From assembly GCF_022965805.1 (NCBI RefSeq), contig NC_133102.1, positions 9,184,885-9,248,884 of the forward strand: a DNA stretch of 64,000 bases, given 5' to 3'. A program made the position numbers and the translations under genes. Of this stretch, positions 33,771-44,326 are shown in pieces. The stretch is from Primulina eburnea. Taxonomy: Eukaryota > Streptophyta > Magnoliopsida > Lamiales > Gesneriaceae. A model generated the notes under the pieces. The model was not told the DNA's origin and searched no databases. It saw nothing but the letters and a program-made list of their open reading frames with translations. Position 1 is the stretch's first letter, and each line of letters begins with the position of its first letter.

Positions 33771-34185
33771 TAACACACCCCTCTCACGCCCAGGAATGAA
33801 CATCTGGAGCGTGGAGTTTACAAATGACCCAATTGTGGGCAGAACGGGTGGCCTATAATTGGGTCATTTGTAAACTCCACGCTCCAGATGTTCATTCCTG
33901 GGCGTGAGAGGGGTGTGTTAAATGTCACACATCGGTTAGATAATTAACCTTTGAGTGGCATATATGGTCTTGGGCAATCCTCCCCCCTTGAGCTAGCTTT
34001 TGGGGTTGAGTTAGGTCCAAGTTCCAATCTTAACATGGTATCAGAGCCCGGGCTCTGATACCATGTTAAGATTGGAACTTGGACCTAACTCAACCCCAAA
34101 AGCTAGCTCAAGGGGGGAGGATTGCCCAAGACCATATATGCCACTCAAAGGTTAATTATCTAACCGATGTGGGACATTAAACATT
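33771..34185. repeat. Back-to-back palindromes built from TRIM copies
   Basis: The first palindrome has perfect 64-bp arms (33771-33834 and 33857-33920) around a 22-bp spacer, made of TRIM interior sequence. The second is spacerless and centred on CCCGGG at 34047-34052, with arms of about 130 bp running out to about 33919 and 34181. It joins two TRIM LTRs head to head at their primer sites. The flank after 34181 (ATTACACAAATAAACTAATACG) repeats that after 33742, showing local duplication. Confidence 0.85.
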
Positions 34186-34439
34186 ACACAAATAAACTAA
34201 TACGTAAAAATTAAAATCATGTATTAAATTTTCTGTAAAAAAAAACTTTAAAACTTGATGTTGCGCGAAGATATGTCTGCTTCCACGTAACGCTGGAAAA
34301 TCGCACCGAGTAGCAAATCTAAAAAATAAATACGAAATAGTTAATACAAAATAAAAAACCGAAACTTCGAAAAAGTTATAAAGTCTGGTTACTACCAGAT
34401 AGTTGAATATCGCTTAAGAAAAATGTTCGAGAACCTCGG

Positions 34440-35365
34440 TATATATAGAATCATAGCGACGGTCTAAGATAAAACCGTTGCAAATTGCGACGGACTGAAG
34501 TATAACCGTCGCCACTAGCGACGGGTTTACAAAAAACGGTCGCCGATGCAGATCGGCGACGGTTTAAGCACAACCGTCGCCAGTCTAGATCGGCGACGGT
34601 TTATATGAAACCGTCGCTATATTAAGACGGTTTATATTTCACTGTCGCCGTATATTGTGACGGGTTGTATTATACCGTCGCACATCGCGGCGACGGTTTA
34701 CGTTTACCGTCGCTAAATAAAGCGACGATATTAGTAAACCGTCGCTTGCTCAAAACAAGCGACGGTTATACTTCTGTCCGTCGCAATAGATTACGACTGG
34801 TTTAATAAACTTTGGCTAAAAAAGCGACGGTTCTTAGTAAACCATGGCTAAAAAAGCGACGGTTTTTATTAAACCGTGGCTAAAAAAGCGACGGTTTTTT
34901 TTAAGCCGTCGTGTGTTTTGAGTAGCGATGGAAGTGAACTCAAAACCAACTCTTCTTTCTAGCTTGGTAATCCCTCGGTATTCTTATAGTACTGTTCGGG
35001 GAGTCGATAGGCTAATTCCTGTGGATGTCTATTTGCCCGGTTGTCCACACCAAAGGGAGTTTTTCATGTTCAAGCAAGTTTACCGCCTTCCGGGAAAGCT
35101 ACTGAGGTAAGGGGCTCGGCCTGTTTTTTTGGTGTCGTAGGGAGAGGACGAGGGTAATTTTTCGGGGGAAAGGTTTCACGCTAAAAAAGCGATGATTTTT
35201 TGTAAACCGTGGCTGAAAAAACGGCGGTTTTTATTAAACCGTGGCTAAATAAGCGACGATTTTTAGTAAACCATCGTTTATTTTATTTGGCGACGGGGTT
35301 TCTGAAACCCGTCGCTATAAAAACCGTCGCAAATTGGCGACGGTAAGAAAACCGTCGCCAAGTCA
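34440..35365. repeat. Right subterminal GCGACGGT repeat array of the CACTA element
   Basis: A longer array of GCGACGGT/ACCGTCGC words, with degenerate copies (GCGACGATT, CCGTGGCT) around 34800-35280. It is interrupted by the plastid-like fragment and its adjoining GC-rich sequence (about 34925-35185). Confidence 0.82.
34950..35035 (+). pseudogene. Fragment resembling plastid ndhK inside the CACTA element
   Basis: The frame reads SYSTVRGVD then [12 protein letters not shown], the C-terminal motif of the plastid NADH dehydrogenase subunit K (the nuclear mitochondrial homologue has a different SVVRGCD-type motif). Similarity stops abruptly after GCP, where plastid ndhK would continue with KPE. 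The following sequence to about 35185 is GC-richer and unidentified. Only about 28 codons match, so this is a captured organelle scrap, not a gene. Confidence 0.6.
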
Positions 35366-35382
35366 TCCGTTTTTTTGTAGTG

Positions 35383-36100
35383 GAACTTCATGGTGCAACC
35401 GAGAACAAAATTCTCAGGTAAGTTTTTCAATATCATTATGTCCAACCTTCAAATTTCTTAAGCAAAACTTTACAAACAATTTTTTTCAAAAGTTCATGAT
35501 ATCCGATTTTTTGAAAATGAAAATAAATATTTAAATGCAAAGGTATCACAGCTCTGATACCAAATGTTAGAGTTTTTCAGCAAAATCATATTTCTACACA
35601 TTTATGAACATGATAAACAATATACGGAAACAGATCGAGCGTTACCTCCAGCCATTGAATAGTTTGTAAGTTAACTGTTTTTCCACAGATTGAAGCCAGT
35701 AAGCACTCCAACAATCTCTTAGATGGTGTATTTTGTTCTTATGATATGTATGCTCAGAGACCTCAATCACTCTTATTTATAGTCATTTCTCATATCATCA
35801 ATGAGTTTATTGAGCGCTCGAGAGTCAAAAGAAGAAGCGCACACATGTGTCTCAATTTTCTAAAGTTGAAGCGGTGTATGTACCGTTTTTCGAAATTGTA
35901 GTGTATGGCCGTCGTCATTTCCACACGTCTTATCTTTTTTTGTTATGGGTTTTTTTTCCCTTAACACGGGTTTCTTATTCTCATCTTGTGCAGTTTAATG
36001 GGTTCCGATATTGTTGTTGTCGGATTCTACTCCGTGATGTGGGGTAAGACAAGAAATCTTGGTGATTGAGAACAGTAGCAAGAGAAATTCCTAATCAACC
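35383..36100 (-). mobile_element. Remnant of a second copia-type element (primer site and LTR start)
   Basis: GCTCTGATACCA at 35551-35562 is a minus-strand tRNA-Met primer site. Two bases on, TGTTAGAG at 35565 begins an LTR like that at 31715. The LTR can be followed loosely to about 36060 and then fades. No coding frame was recognised. Confidence 0.5.
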
Positions 36101-36415
36101 AGTGAAAAAGCTCCCCTTTTTCCAATTAAGGATGATAGCGCATAAAATTTCAGTGCTGAAAGCCTCGGATTGCAAATCACAAACGGTTTGGTTCTTTCTC
36201 AATGTATTTTCTGAAGTTAGAAGAAACCCATCTGCATTTCCTTCGACCATAAAATTCAAGAATTCAGTCACCTTGAGTTAAGATGAACTATACTATGATA
36301 AACTCCAGGCGTCTTAAGTGTATACATAAACAAAAACAAAGCTTAAAATATTATAGAAGGCGGCTGGATCCTTGTTGATACGCAACTGTAGGCGAAGATT
36401 TTGTGCAGCAAATTA
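36101..36415. other. Intergenic sequence, nothing recognised
   Basis: Mixed-composition sequence between the copia LTR remnant and the exon-like stretch. No repeat end, motif or protein similarity was recognised. Confidence 0.35.
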
Positions 36416-36566
36416 TCAAGACACAAATAAGCTGCGCAGTACTCGCTTGTAAGAGTTGGTCACACGGGCATTCTGGGTTGTGGAGAGGAAGGTCGGTCCT
36501 TGCGTGCAAGTCTCCATTGCTTCTTCGACCTCAACGAGGTAAGTGTAACCTACTTTAGTATACACG
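36416..36566 (-). other. Unrecognised exon-like stretch downstream of LFY
   Basis: On the minus strand an ATTCAG acceptor (36567-36569) is followed by about 49 open codons reading VYTKVGYTYLVEVEEAMETC ... ARVTNSYKRVLRSLF and a TGA at 36416. Codon composition is protein-like and richer in GC than the surroundings. A second open stretch upstream (about 36650-36800: FIDDSAYTSVETV, then CTVKPNVSQFQF) could be a preceding exon, but no clean donor links them. I do not recognise the protein. It could be the last exons of a decayed or partial gene in the same direction as LFY. Confidence 0.35.
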
Positions 36567-36962
36567 CTGAATGAGAGCAAAGCTCCCTTCTACATAGAAG
36601 ATTCGGACAACCCCGAGTGCAGTGTAGGAAAATGTGATTTTCGCAGCATCATTCGCCTCTCCTCAGTGTTGTATAATTTTGAGAATATTTTAGCTAAAAA
36701 TTGAAATTGGGACACATTCGGTTTCACAGTGCATACTGAAGTCTTTCCCACAGTCTCCACTGAGGTATATGCTGAATCATCAATGAAAGGTACATATTGA
36801 ATAAAATTTCATATCCATAGAAACAGACAAACTTAGAATTGCTGCCTAGATTGATTAAAGTCAAGTTACTTTTACAAGGCACATTCAAAGTAAGTTCAAA
36901 TTACCACAAGTACTACTACATCTATCTCCTCAAAACAGTTGACACTCTTAGCCAGTAACACA
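36567..36962 (-). other. 3' flank and probable 3' UTR of LFY
   Basis: Lies directly after the LFY stop codon. No clear AATAAA signal was placed. The open stretch at 36650-36800 mentioned under the previous feature falls here, so either the LFY 3' UTR is short or the open stretch is incidental. Confidence 0.4.
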
Positions 36963-37620
36963 CTAGAAAATTAATTGATCTCCTCCGGTTCCGCCATTCA
37001 TGGAAGTGGAGACAGCGACACCGCTACGCTCTGCATGGCAGAGCTGACGAAGCTTAGTTGGGACGTACCAAATCGAGAGGCGAGGATGACCGTTGAAGAT
37101 GGCATCAATATCCCAGCCCTGCCTCGCAGCTATGGTCACCAAAGGCTTGTAGCAAGCCTGACGCCACGCCCCAACGTTCTCGCCACGTTCCTTGAAGGTC
37201 CTACGCATCAAGTTGGAGGCGTCCTCGTCGAGGCAATGCAGCGCATAGCAGTGCACGTAATGGCGCATCTTGGGCTTGTTGATGTAGCTTGCCCCAGCCT
37301 TCTTTGCGTACCTGAACACTTGGTTCGTCACCTGTGTTTCAGCATGCCAGAATTACTGATCAAATACTTATTAATTATTCAATTTGTAAGTCTTTAAATA
37401 TTTTGGAGGATATTTCATGCAAATTATAAAATTTACCAAACAAGATATGTAAAAATTGTTCTTTTGATGACACAAAATATTTTTTTTTGTTAATAACTTT
37501 GGAATTTTCAAATCTATATATACCTATATTTAACATATTAACAACAATTATATATTATATACTAAGTATAGATAAAATATATTAAGTTTTGATATTTCAT
37601 GATTTCTTTTAGTTTACACA

Positions 37621-37657
<37 letters not shown>

Positions 37658-39946
37658 TATAAATATAAATATATGGTGCGTAATGATGAATTGGGCCCCA
37701 CTTTTTGTATTTGGAACAAATAGCAGAGAGGCCCGACCTCCGTACAATAGCTGTCGAGTTCTCGTGGAGACAGCTGGATTTTGAAGATCTGTCCTCTGAG
37801 CCCACTCCAGGCCCAATTGTACGGCTCTATTTTTGAAAACGACCACAGTCTACATCCAACTGCAACTTTTTATATTCAATTTTTAATTATTTTAATTTGA
37901 TTTTAAAAAACATTAAGATCAATTCCAAATGTATTTACTTTATTTAGATAAGTAATACTATAAATTACAAATATATTAATATATAAATAAATAAAATTAA
38001 ATTTAATATTTGATCTATTATTTTATTATAAAAAATAAAAATATACAATCGTAAATTTCAAATATATCTTTTTTAAGTGTATTTTAATATAATTCAATGC
38101 AAGCACAGAAATTAAATATAGTTGAAGATAATATGACAGGCAAATTTGGAGCAGAAAAAGCGTTTCAGAACTTAATGCATTGTCTTATTATTAGCTTCTT
38201 CTTTTTTGGGGTATATTCTTAATATAATTTTTGCATGTAAATGGCTTTATTATTTTATTATATTAGATCAATCGTAGAACATATAGAACAATTTTCGCAA
38301 TAATTTTTAAAAAAAAAAATTGGCATAAAGTTATTTTTGTTTCTCAAATCATATGTGAATTCTGGAGAAAAAAATTATAGATTATATTACAATTAAGTAT
38401 TTTAGAGACGGTTTTTTATAAGATATTTTGATAGTTAATTAGAATAGCTATTTAATTAAGAGGTATGATTTTTGGTTGTTTTTAAAATGTATACTAGTTT
38501 CTAATAAATATTTTAGTTAACTAATAATAAGGTTATTTCCTATCCATGACCATGAGACCAGATAAAAACTTGTGTACGATCGTATTTTGTGAGATAGATC
38601 TTTATTTTCTAACCACAAAAAGAATGAATATATAAAATTTGAAATTAATAATTTGTTAGTAAACTAACCTTGGTGGGGCACTTTTCACCTCTTTCCTTGG
38701 CAATATTCTGAACCTGGATCAAGAACTCCCGGCACTGTTCGTACAGGTGGAAAAGATAGTCCAGCCCGTTCTTCTTCCCACGCGCCACCTCCCCCGGCTC
38801 CGTCACGATAAAGGGATGCTCCCTCTGCCGCTCACCTCTAACTCCACCGCCGTTGTCATCCTCCTCCGGCCCCTCAGTTTCGTCATCGTCATCCTCCTCC
38901 ATTGAAGCCATTCTTAACCTGCCTTTATAGTTTTTCCTCCGCCGCTGCTTCCTCCCACCAGAAGCCACCATTTCCCAAACCCTTCCTCCTCCTCCTCCGC
39001 TTCCGGCGGCCTCCTTCTCTTGTTGCACATGCTCCTCAGATAGTCCTACTTGTAAAATTTACATGCAAAGTCATTACGTGCACAAACAGCGGGATAACGT
39101 ATGCTACTCATATCCTAAAATTATTGAACAAGGTAGATAATTTTAAACAAAGAATCACATAAATCATAAACATGTGTATATATATGTGTGTGTGAGTGTG
39201 TGTGTGATTTTCTATGCAGTATTCACATCCATGCAAGTACCCTTCAACTTGGCCAAGTAGTCAAACATAAAATGTACTTTTGAATAAAAACTTCTTGGTT
39301 TATCTCCGTCAATCTTTGTTAGACACTAACGTAGGACATATTAAATCACATTACCTGGTTTCTAACTAGACTAATCTGAAAGAGCTTGTGTGATATACGA
39401 GAATATATATATGCATATTTTTTAAAATATATGACAATATTTGGACAAATAATATATGAAAAAAGCTCAACAATATGCATATATTACAACATTCAAACCT
39501 TCTTGCGAAAGCGCGTCAAGGGCATGCGTGGTGTCCCCGGAAAGTATTTGGCGGCGGCGTGCTTCCTCCTCCTCGAGGCGGCGCCTCTCGGCCCTGACGG
39601 CGGCCTTGATGCCGTACCTCTCCCCAACAAGGAGATCCCAGCGGAAAATCTGGCAAAGGCTGTTCATCATCTCCTCAAGCTCTTCATCCCTCATATCCAG
39701 CAGCGTGTTCACAGTGAAGCCAAGATCAGCTATCTTAGCAGCAGTGTAATACCTAATCCCATAGGCCTGGAACATCTCCTCCAGACAGCCGAGCTCCCTC
39801 GGCCTAATGGAGTAGCCCGCCGCCTGAGGCAACGGAGGAGGAGGATGCGCCACCGCCTCCATGACCCTGCTGTTTGGTGGAGGGAAAACACCTCTGGGGT
39901 CCCACTTGAACAAGCTCGCAGCTGCGGAAAAGGCGTCAGGATCCAT
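36963..39946 (-). CDS. LFY: LEAFY/FLORICAULA floral meristem identity transcription factor, three exons
   Basis: Exons are 39499-39946, 38669-39045 and 36963-37331. They join to an intact 397-aa protein (family about 390-425 aa) with the conserved two-intron structure and GT-AG sites. It starts MDPDAF. The N-terminal SAM-type oligomerisation domain is at about 48-125 ([33 protein letters not shown]). A basic patch (181-194) and an acidic run (197-213) form the linker. The C-terminal helix-turn-helix DNA-binding domain is at about 224-380 ([49 protein letters not shown]). His374 and Arg377 in LCHAER match the Arabidopsis dimer contacts. The nuclear protein switches on floral homeotic genes. 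Oddities: Cys54 where a Gly is usual, and Gly356 in FNGHPRL. No lesions were seen. Confidence 0.96.
37332..38668 (-). other. LFY intron 2 (1337 bp) with an AAT microsatellite
   Basis: Bounded by AAG|GTTAGT and AACACAG|GTG on the minus strand, phase 0. It contains an (AAT)n run at about 37621-37658 and is otherwise very AT-rich (37860-38500). No transposon ends were recognised. Confidence 0.85.
39046..39498 (-). other. LFY intron 1 (453 bp)
   Basis: Donor AAG|GTTTGA at 39498 and acceptor CAAGTAG at 39046-39047 split a glycine codon (G|GA), giving SQEG-LSEE as in other LEAFY proteins. It holds a TG-rich microsatellite at about 39178-39207. Confidence 0.9.
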
Positions 39947-40403
39947 CGGGCAATTTGGCGCTTTAAGAAAAGTTTCTTTCGACACTTGGAAGGAGGGGGG
40001 GACAGGTTCTTTTAACGTCTGCCTTGCTTGGGCATTTCCAGAAATGCCCTCGATGAAATTTAGCCATAGATTTTGTCTTGGGAAATAACTGAATGGCAAT
40101 GTGCTTTTGTTTTTGCATGCTCTGTTTACTGTACGAATCCACTGTTGTATTGCTCTGTTGTGCTGTAGAAAAAGCAAAGCAGTGGTTTCGAGTCCATCTA
40201 AATCTGTCCTTGATTCGTTCAAACAAACAAAACCCCATTTATTGTGCGTTAGATTTTTATTTGTAATAACATTAGATATTATTTTAATTTGCCACAGAGA
40301 TATATTTATTATCTGTAACGAAATAAATTCTTAGTACACATATTCTTGCTTTGAGTTGTGCGTGCCTAGTAACTGGATCTAATACATACATACATACATA
40401 CAT
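39947..40403 (-). promoter_or_regulatory. Remaining upstream region and leader of LFY
   Basis: Only 457 bp separate the LFY ATG from the truncated LTR at about 40404. No convincing TATA box was found. A 9+9-bp perfect inverted repeat lies at 40030-40049. A (CATA)n microsatellite (about 40385-40404) marks the junction with the retrotransposon. Known long regulatory regions of LEAFY genes (kilobases in Arabidopsis) cannot fit here. Confidence 0.55.
40030..40049. promoter_or_regulatory. Perfect inverted repeat upstream of LFY
   Basis: GGGCATTTC and GAAATGCCC separated by CA, 84-103 bp before the LFY start codon. It does not contain the CCANTG core of LEAFY binding sites. It could be a dimer-binding site or, if within the transcript, a small hairpin in the 5' UTR. 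Confidence 0.4.
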
Positions 40404-41825
40404 ATATAATTAACAAGTTGTAAGAAAATTTTAGTATAAGATTTTTAATATTTATTAAAGGAGATATGCTTATGGGAAATAATTGTTGGAAATCTTTTTA
40501 CCAAGTCAATAATACCTACACTAAGGCATGCTAATTTTTGAATATTGGAAAGAATATTTGCATGATTGGAGTATCATACAAATTAAAAGGATTGAGGCAT
40601 GATAATTGCTAGAAATTTTGAAATTCCCCTAGATTTAATGCCTAATTATTATAATGGTTAGATACTTGGTATGTTGGAAGGAAATCCTCAAACCTTGCAC
40701 CAAAACCGTTGGATCTAGCAGCCTAAATTCTGATTTAATCTAAAGCATTGGATTAGAGCATAAATCTCCTAACTTGGGAAGATGAATTTTCGAAAATAGC
40801 AAGGAATATTGGAGTCAATATTGAGAGATTTGGAGCAAATTTTGGTATGATTTGAGTACCATGTTTAGATCCACCACCCTCACTATAAATACCCCATCAC
40901 CCCACCATTCTTCACACCCCACAATTTCGAAATCCCCTTTGCTGAAATCTCGAAATTTTCAGCAACTCCCTATCCAAAACTCTGCCCGAAAATCGTCCCG
41001 AAGTTAGCTTAGAATTCGAACCGAAGCGCTGCCCGGACGAGGAACGAAAAGCGACCCAATCCTCGAAGTTGTGCACCATGTTTTTAGCATCATTATATAC
41101 TGTAAGTGGGCTGTTTTAAATAATTAATTTCGATGATGCTTTTTCGTGTGTTTTTGAAAATACAGTCGAGTACATGTTCTTTTCTACTCCTTTCCTTGTG
41201 TCGAATTGCCATATTGTTTTAAGCACTGTGAGGAGTCGACTGTATATGGGTGGGAATCCCCACCATGACGTATCCTTACGCGGTGGGGGATATAACCGCT
41301 ATACGGCCTTGTCCCCTTAGAGGAGTAAAAATTAGGGACTAACGTCAGTAAACCATTGAAAGTTAGATAAATCACAGTGGCTGGTAAAGTTTATGCATGT
41401 ATTATGAAGCACGTATGAAACTCATGATTTATGATTCGAATTTTATGAATGTTGTATTTATTGTGCTCGATATTTCCCCCACTTGCTGAGTATTCCCAAA
41501 TACTCACCCCCTTACGACCCTCCCCAGATAAAAAACGAAGAACAGGTTGAAGAAGAAGACTCCGAGCACTTTTGGGGTTGGTGATGTGCAAGGCTGATAA
41601 TAATAGATTATATTTCGAAATTTATGATTAAATAAATTGTAAGACGTTTCCGCATTTAGTTATGTCGTTTAAATTATTTCGGTTTTGTAAAGACAATGTT
41701 ATTTCATTGAAATTATGATATATAAACTGGTTCGGTTTATACTGTGCTACGAAAGGCTTGTTGTTTCGATTGTGTGATTGTTAAACAACGCCGGTGTCGA
41801 CTAACCCCGGTCACGGGGCGTGACA
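40404..41825 (+). repeat. Left LTR of the outer gypsy element (5'-truncated)
   Basis: Matches 44322-45746 from AAGTTGTAAG onward and ends CACGGGGCGTGACA. It has a 16-bp insertion near 40442 and a TATAAATA box at 40884-40891, which points away from LFY. Confidence 0.85.
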
Positions 41826-41831
41826 GTTAAG

Positions 41832-41844
41832 TGGTATCAGAGCC
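41832..41844 (+). other. Primer-binding site of the outer gypsy element
   Basis: TGGTATCAGAGCC, complementary to initiator tRNA-Met, six bases after the left LTR. Confidence 0.85.
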
Positions 41845-42808
41845 GCCAGGTTCATAATCCGAGTGAGAAAAATCGATTTTCAAAAAAAAAAAAAATCGGC
41901 CAAACAACCCCTACGCGCGCTGCCGCGTTTTTCGCCGATTCTGGCCGCTTCCGGTGGTGTTTCTTTGATCGGAGACCAGATCTAGGACCGCCTCGATGAG
42001 ATGAACAAAAGCCCTCAAACAATTTCAGATTTCGCATTCGGATGCAACGGGAATTTCAGATCTACGTATTTGGCGTATGATTCCTAACCCGAAAATTATT
42101 TTGTCCAATTACCCTACCAATCCTACTCTGATTATCGATTCCTTTTACCCAAACAATCTAAGATCCATGGGTACCTTTTACCAAGATCAATTTCGAGTAC
42201 GGATCAACCAATCAGGAACGTCCAATTTCGAGTGAGTCAACCGATTTCTCCCGAGTTCCGGCCAAATTAGGTAGCTTTCCGACCGATTTTGGTCGTGCCA
42301 CCACCGGTTCCGTGATCCTGACCCATTCATTAACACCCGACTTTGCTCCGACCATACTCCGGCGAGTCAACCCGGCGAGTCAACTCGGCCGAGTCAACGA
42401 GTCAACCCGCCAACATTATCCTTCTATTTTTGGAAATTTTCGAGAATATATATATATTTCGATACCCTGCTCTAGTAGTTCTTGATTTTTTATTTTGTCC
42501 TTTTTTTTGATATTCTGAGCATTTCCTTTTTATTGTTTCCAGGAAATGGAGAGATATCGGATTAGAGTGTTTAGTGAACCGTTCTTAGTAGTTAATTTCC
42601 ATTGTCGCTACGTTTTTCTATTCAGTACATTCATTTCATTATATTGGTCAAATACTTTTAGTTCATTTGGATTGGTCATGTTCATTTATTTTCCTGCTTG
42701 AGAAATCAATAAAATATTTTATTTGCTCCATTGATTTCAATTTACTTCTACGTAATCTATTGCATAAATCCTACTCGTACAAATTCTTAGAACTTGCAAT
42801 TGTAGAAA
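41845..42808 (+). other. 5' untranslated interior of the outer gypsy element
   Basis: No coding frame was recognised. The stretch at 42235-42415 repeats GAGTCAAC and CCGGCGAGTCAAC words. It leads to the gag ATG at 42809. Confidence 0.6.
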
Positions 42809-44326
42809 ATGGCCGGCTAGACCCCCGAGACAGAACCGCAACCCGCGTTACCCTAATGCCAACCGAGAAGGCGGACAGGAGAACGAGCAAGGGAACGGAC
42901 CCCCGCCTGCAGTCAACTTAAGCCGAGCTGATCTTATGGCCATAGCCACCATTGTGGCAACCACACTGCAAGGGTTGGGAAACCAGAACGCCAATCAGCC
43001 ACCACCACCTCCACCACAGCACGGAGTCAAGTTTCATTATGAATCACTGCGCAAGAACAGGTGCCCAACTTTCAGTGGCGCTGCCGACCCCGAAGTTAGC
43101 CAGAGCTGGCTCAAAAGCGTAGAAACTCAGTTGAGACTGTTGGAAGTCCCGGATGCACTAAAAGTGGACGTGATAATGCCCTTCTTGGAAGACAAGGCAG
43201 CTAAATGGTGGGAAGCAGTCTCGCCAGCCATGACCGCTGCTGGACCAATCACATGGCGAATCTTCCGAGAAACATTTCTGAAACAATACTACCCGGCAGA
43301 AGTCAGACTGCAGAAGCTAAGTGAGTTTGAAAATTTCAGTCAGGCCCTAGTTATGTCAGTAGTGGAATATACCTCTCAGTTCAATGCCCTTGGATCATAT
43401 GCTCCAACGATTATGGCGAACGAAGTTCTGAAATTGCATCGTTTCAAGAAGGGGTTGAATAGCAGGATCCAATCTGCTCTAGAAGTCTACCAACCTGCCA
43501 ACTTTTCAGACCTAATGGGTGCGGCTATCCGAGCCGAAGCTGATATTTGTCTAAGAGAAGGGGAAAACAGGAACAAGCGACCCCCTATCAGCCAACCTTC
43601 TCAGGACAGACCAATGTTCGAGAGGCCCAATCAGTCGGGTGGACCTCCCTCAGGGCAATTCTCCACCAATAACCATCAAGGGCTCAAGCCATGCCCAACT
43701 TGCGGCTTCAAGCACTCCAGGGAATGCCGAAGGGCCAGTGGTGTATGCTTTGGATGTGGAAAATCGGGCACAGAATTGCAGAATGTCCTACCGCCGCCAA
43801 CCGACCAGCAGGGCCGAATAGAGGAACTGGGATAAATGCAGGAGCAGGCCCTAGTAAATCCAAGGAGGACAAACCGAATGCCAGGGTGTTTGCCATCACG
43901 CAAGAGGAAGCAGATGACGCAAACGATGTCGTGTCAGGTACCATACAGCAAGTGCCTGCTTATGTGTTATTTGACTGTGGTGTCACACATTCCTTTATGT
44001 CTAAGAGATTGGCTAAGAAGCTAAAACGTAAGCCCGTTAAGCTAACTGAACCCTTCCGAATAGCCACACCTACTAGTAGAGCAATTGAAACTGACGAGAT
44101 TTACAGAGATTGTAAAATCAGTATTAGTGATCAAACTTTTAGCGCCGACTTGATACAGTTGGTCATGGTCGATTTCGACGTAATCTTAGGAATGGATTGG
44201 TTAGCAAGAAACAGAGCGATGGTAGATGGTAAAGAAAATATGAGGAAAGAATATCCCTACCTATTTGGAGACCAAGCCAACTCCAGTTTCGAGGTCGAAA
44301 CTTCTCATAAGGAGGGAGGGATGTGA
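42809..44326 (+). pseudogene. Gag-protease of the outer gypsy element, frameshifted
   Basis: ATG at 42809 is followed by a one-base shift after two codons; the main frame then runs to about 43780 with the gag domain (FSGAADPEVSQSWLKSVE, KAAKWWEAV, RIFRETFLKQYYPAEVR). A second shift falls inside the zinc knuckle (CFGCGK in one frame, GHRIAEC in the next). Protease follows: VLFDCGVTHSFMS, where the usual active-site DSGA is DCGV, then VILGMDWL. Only about 30 codons remain before the stop, whose TGA overlaps the LTR start. The protein could not be produced intact. Confidence 0.82.

Larger units (their letters stand above)
32905..35382. mobile_element. Non-autonomous CACTA (En/Spm-type) DNA transposon
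   Basis: Ends are CACTACAAAAAAAA at 32905 and TTTTTTTGTAGTG at 35382, with a 3-bp duplication GAA (32902-32904, 35383-35385). Both subterminal regions (32920-33320 and 34440-35365) are packed with AGCGACGGT words in both orientations, the transposase-binding repeats typical of CACTA elements. No transposase frame is present. The interior has been invaded by a TRIM and by palindromic TRIM pieces (33374-34215), and carries a plastid-like fragment (34950-35035). Confidence 0.9.

Noticed and set aside
38902..40334. Plus-strand open frames over the LFY exons
   Set aside because: Shadows of the LFY coding sequence and its GC-rich composition.
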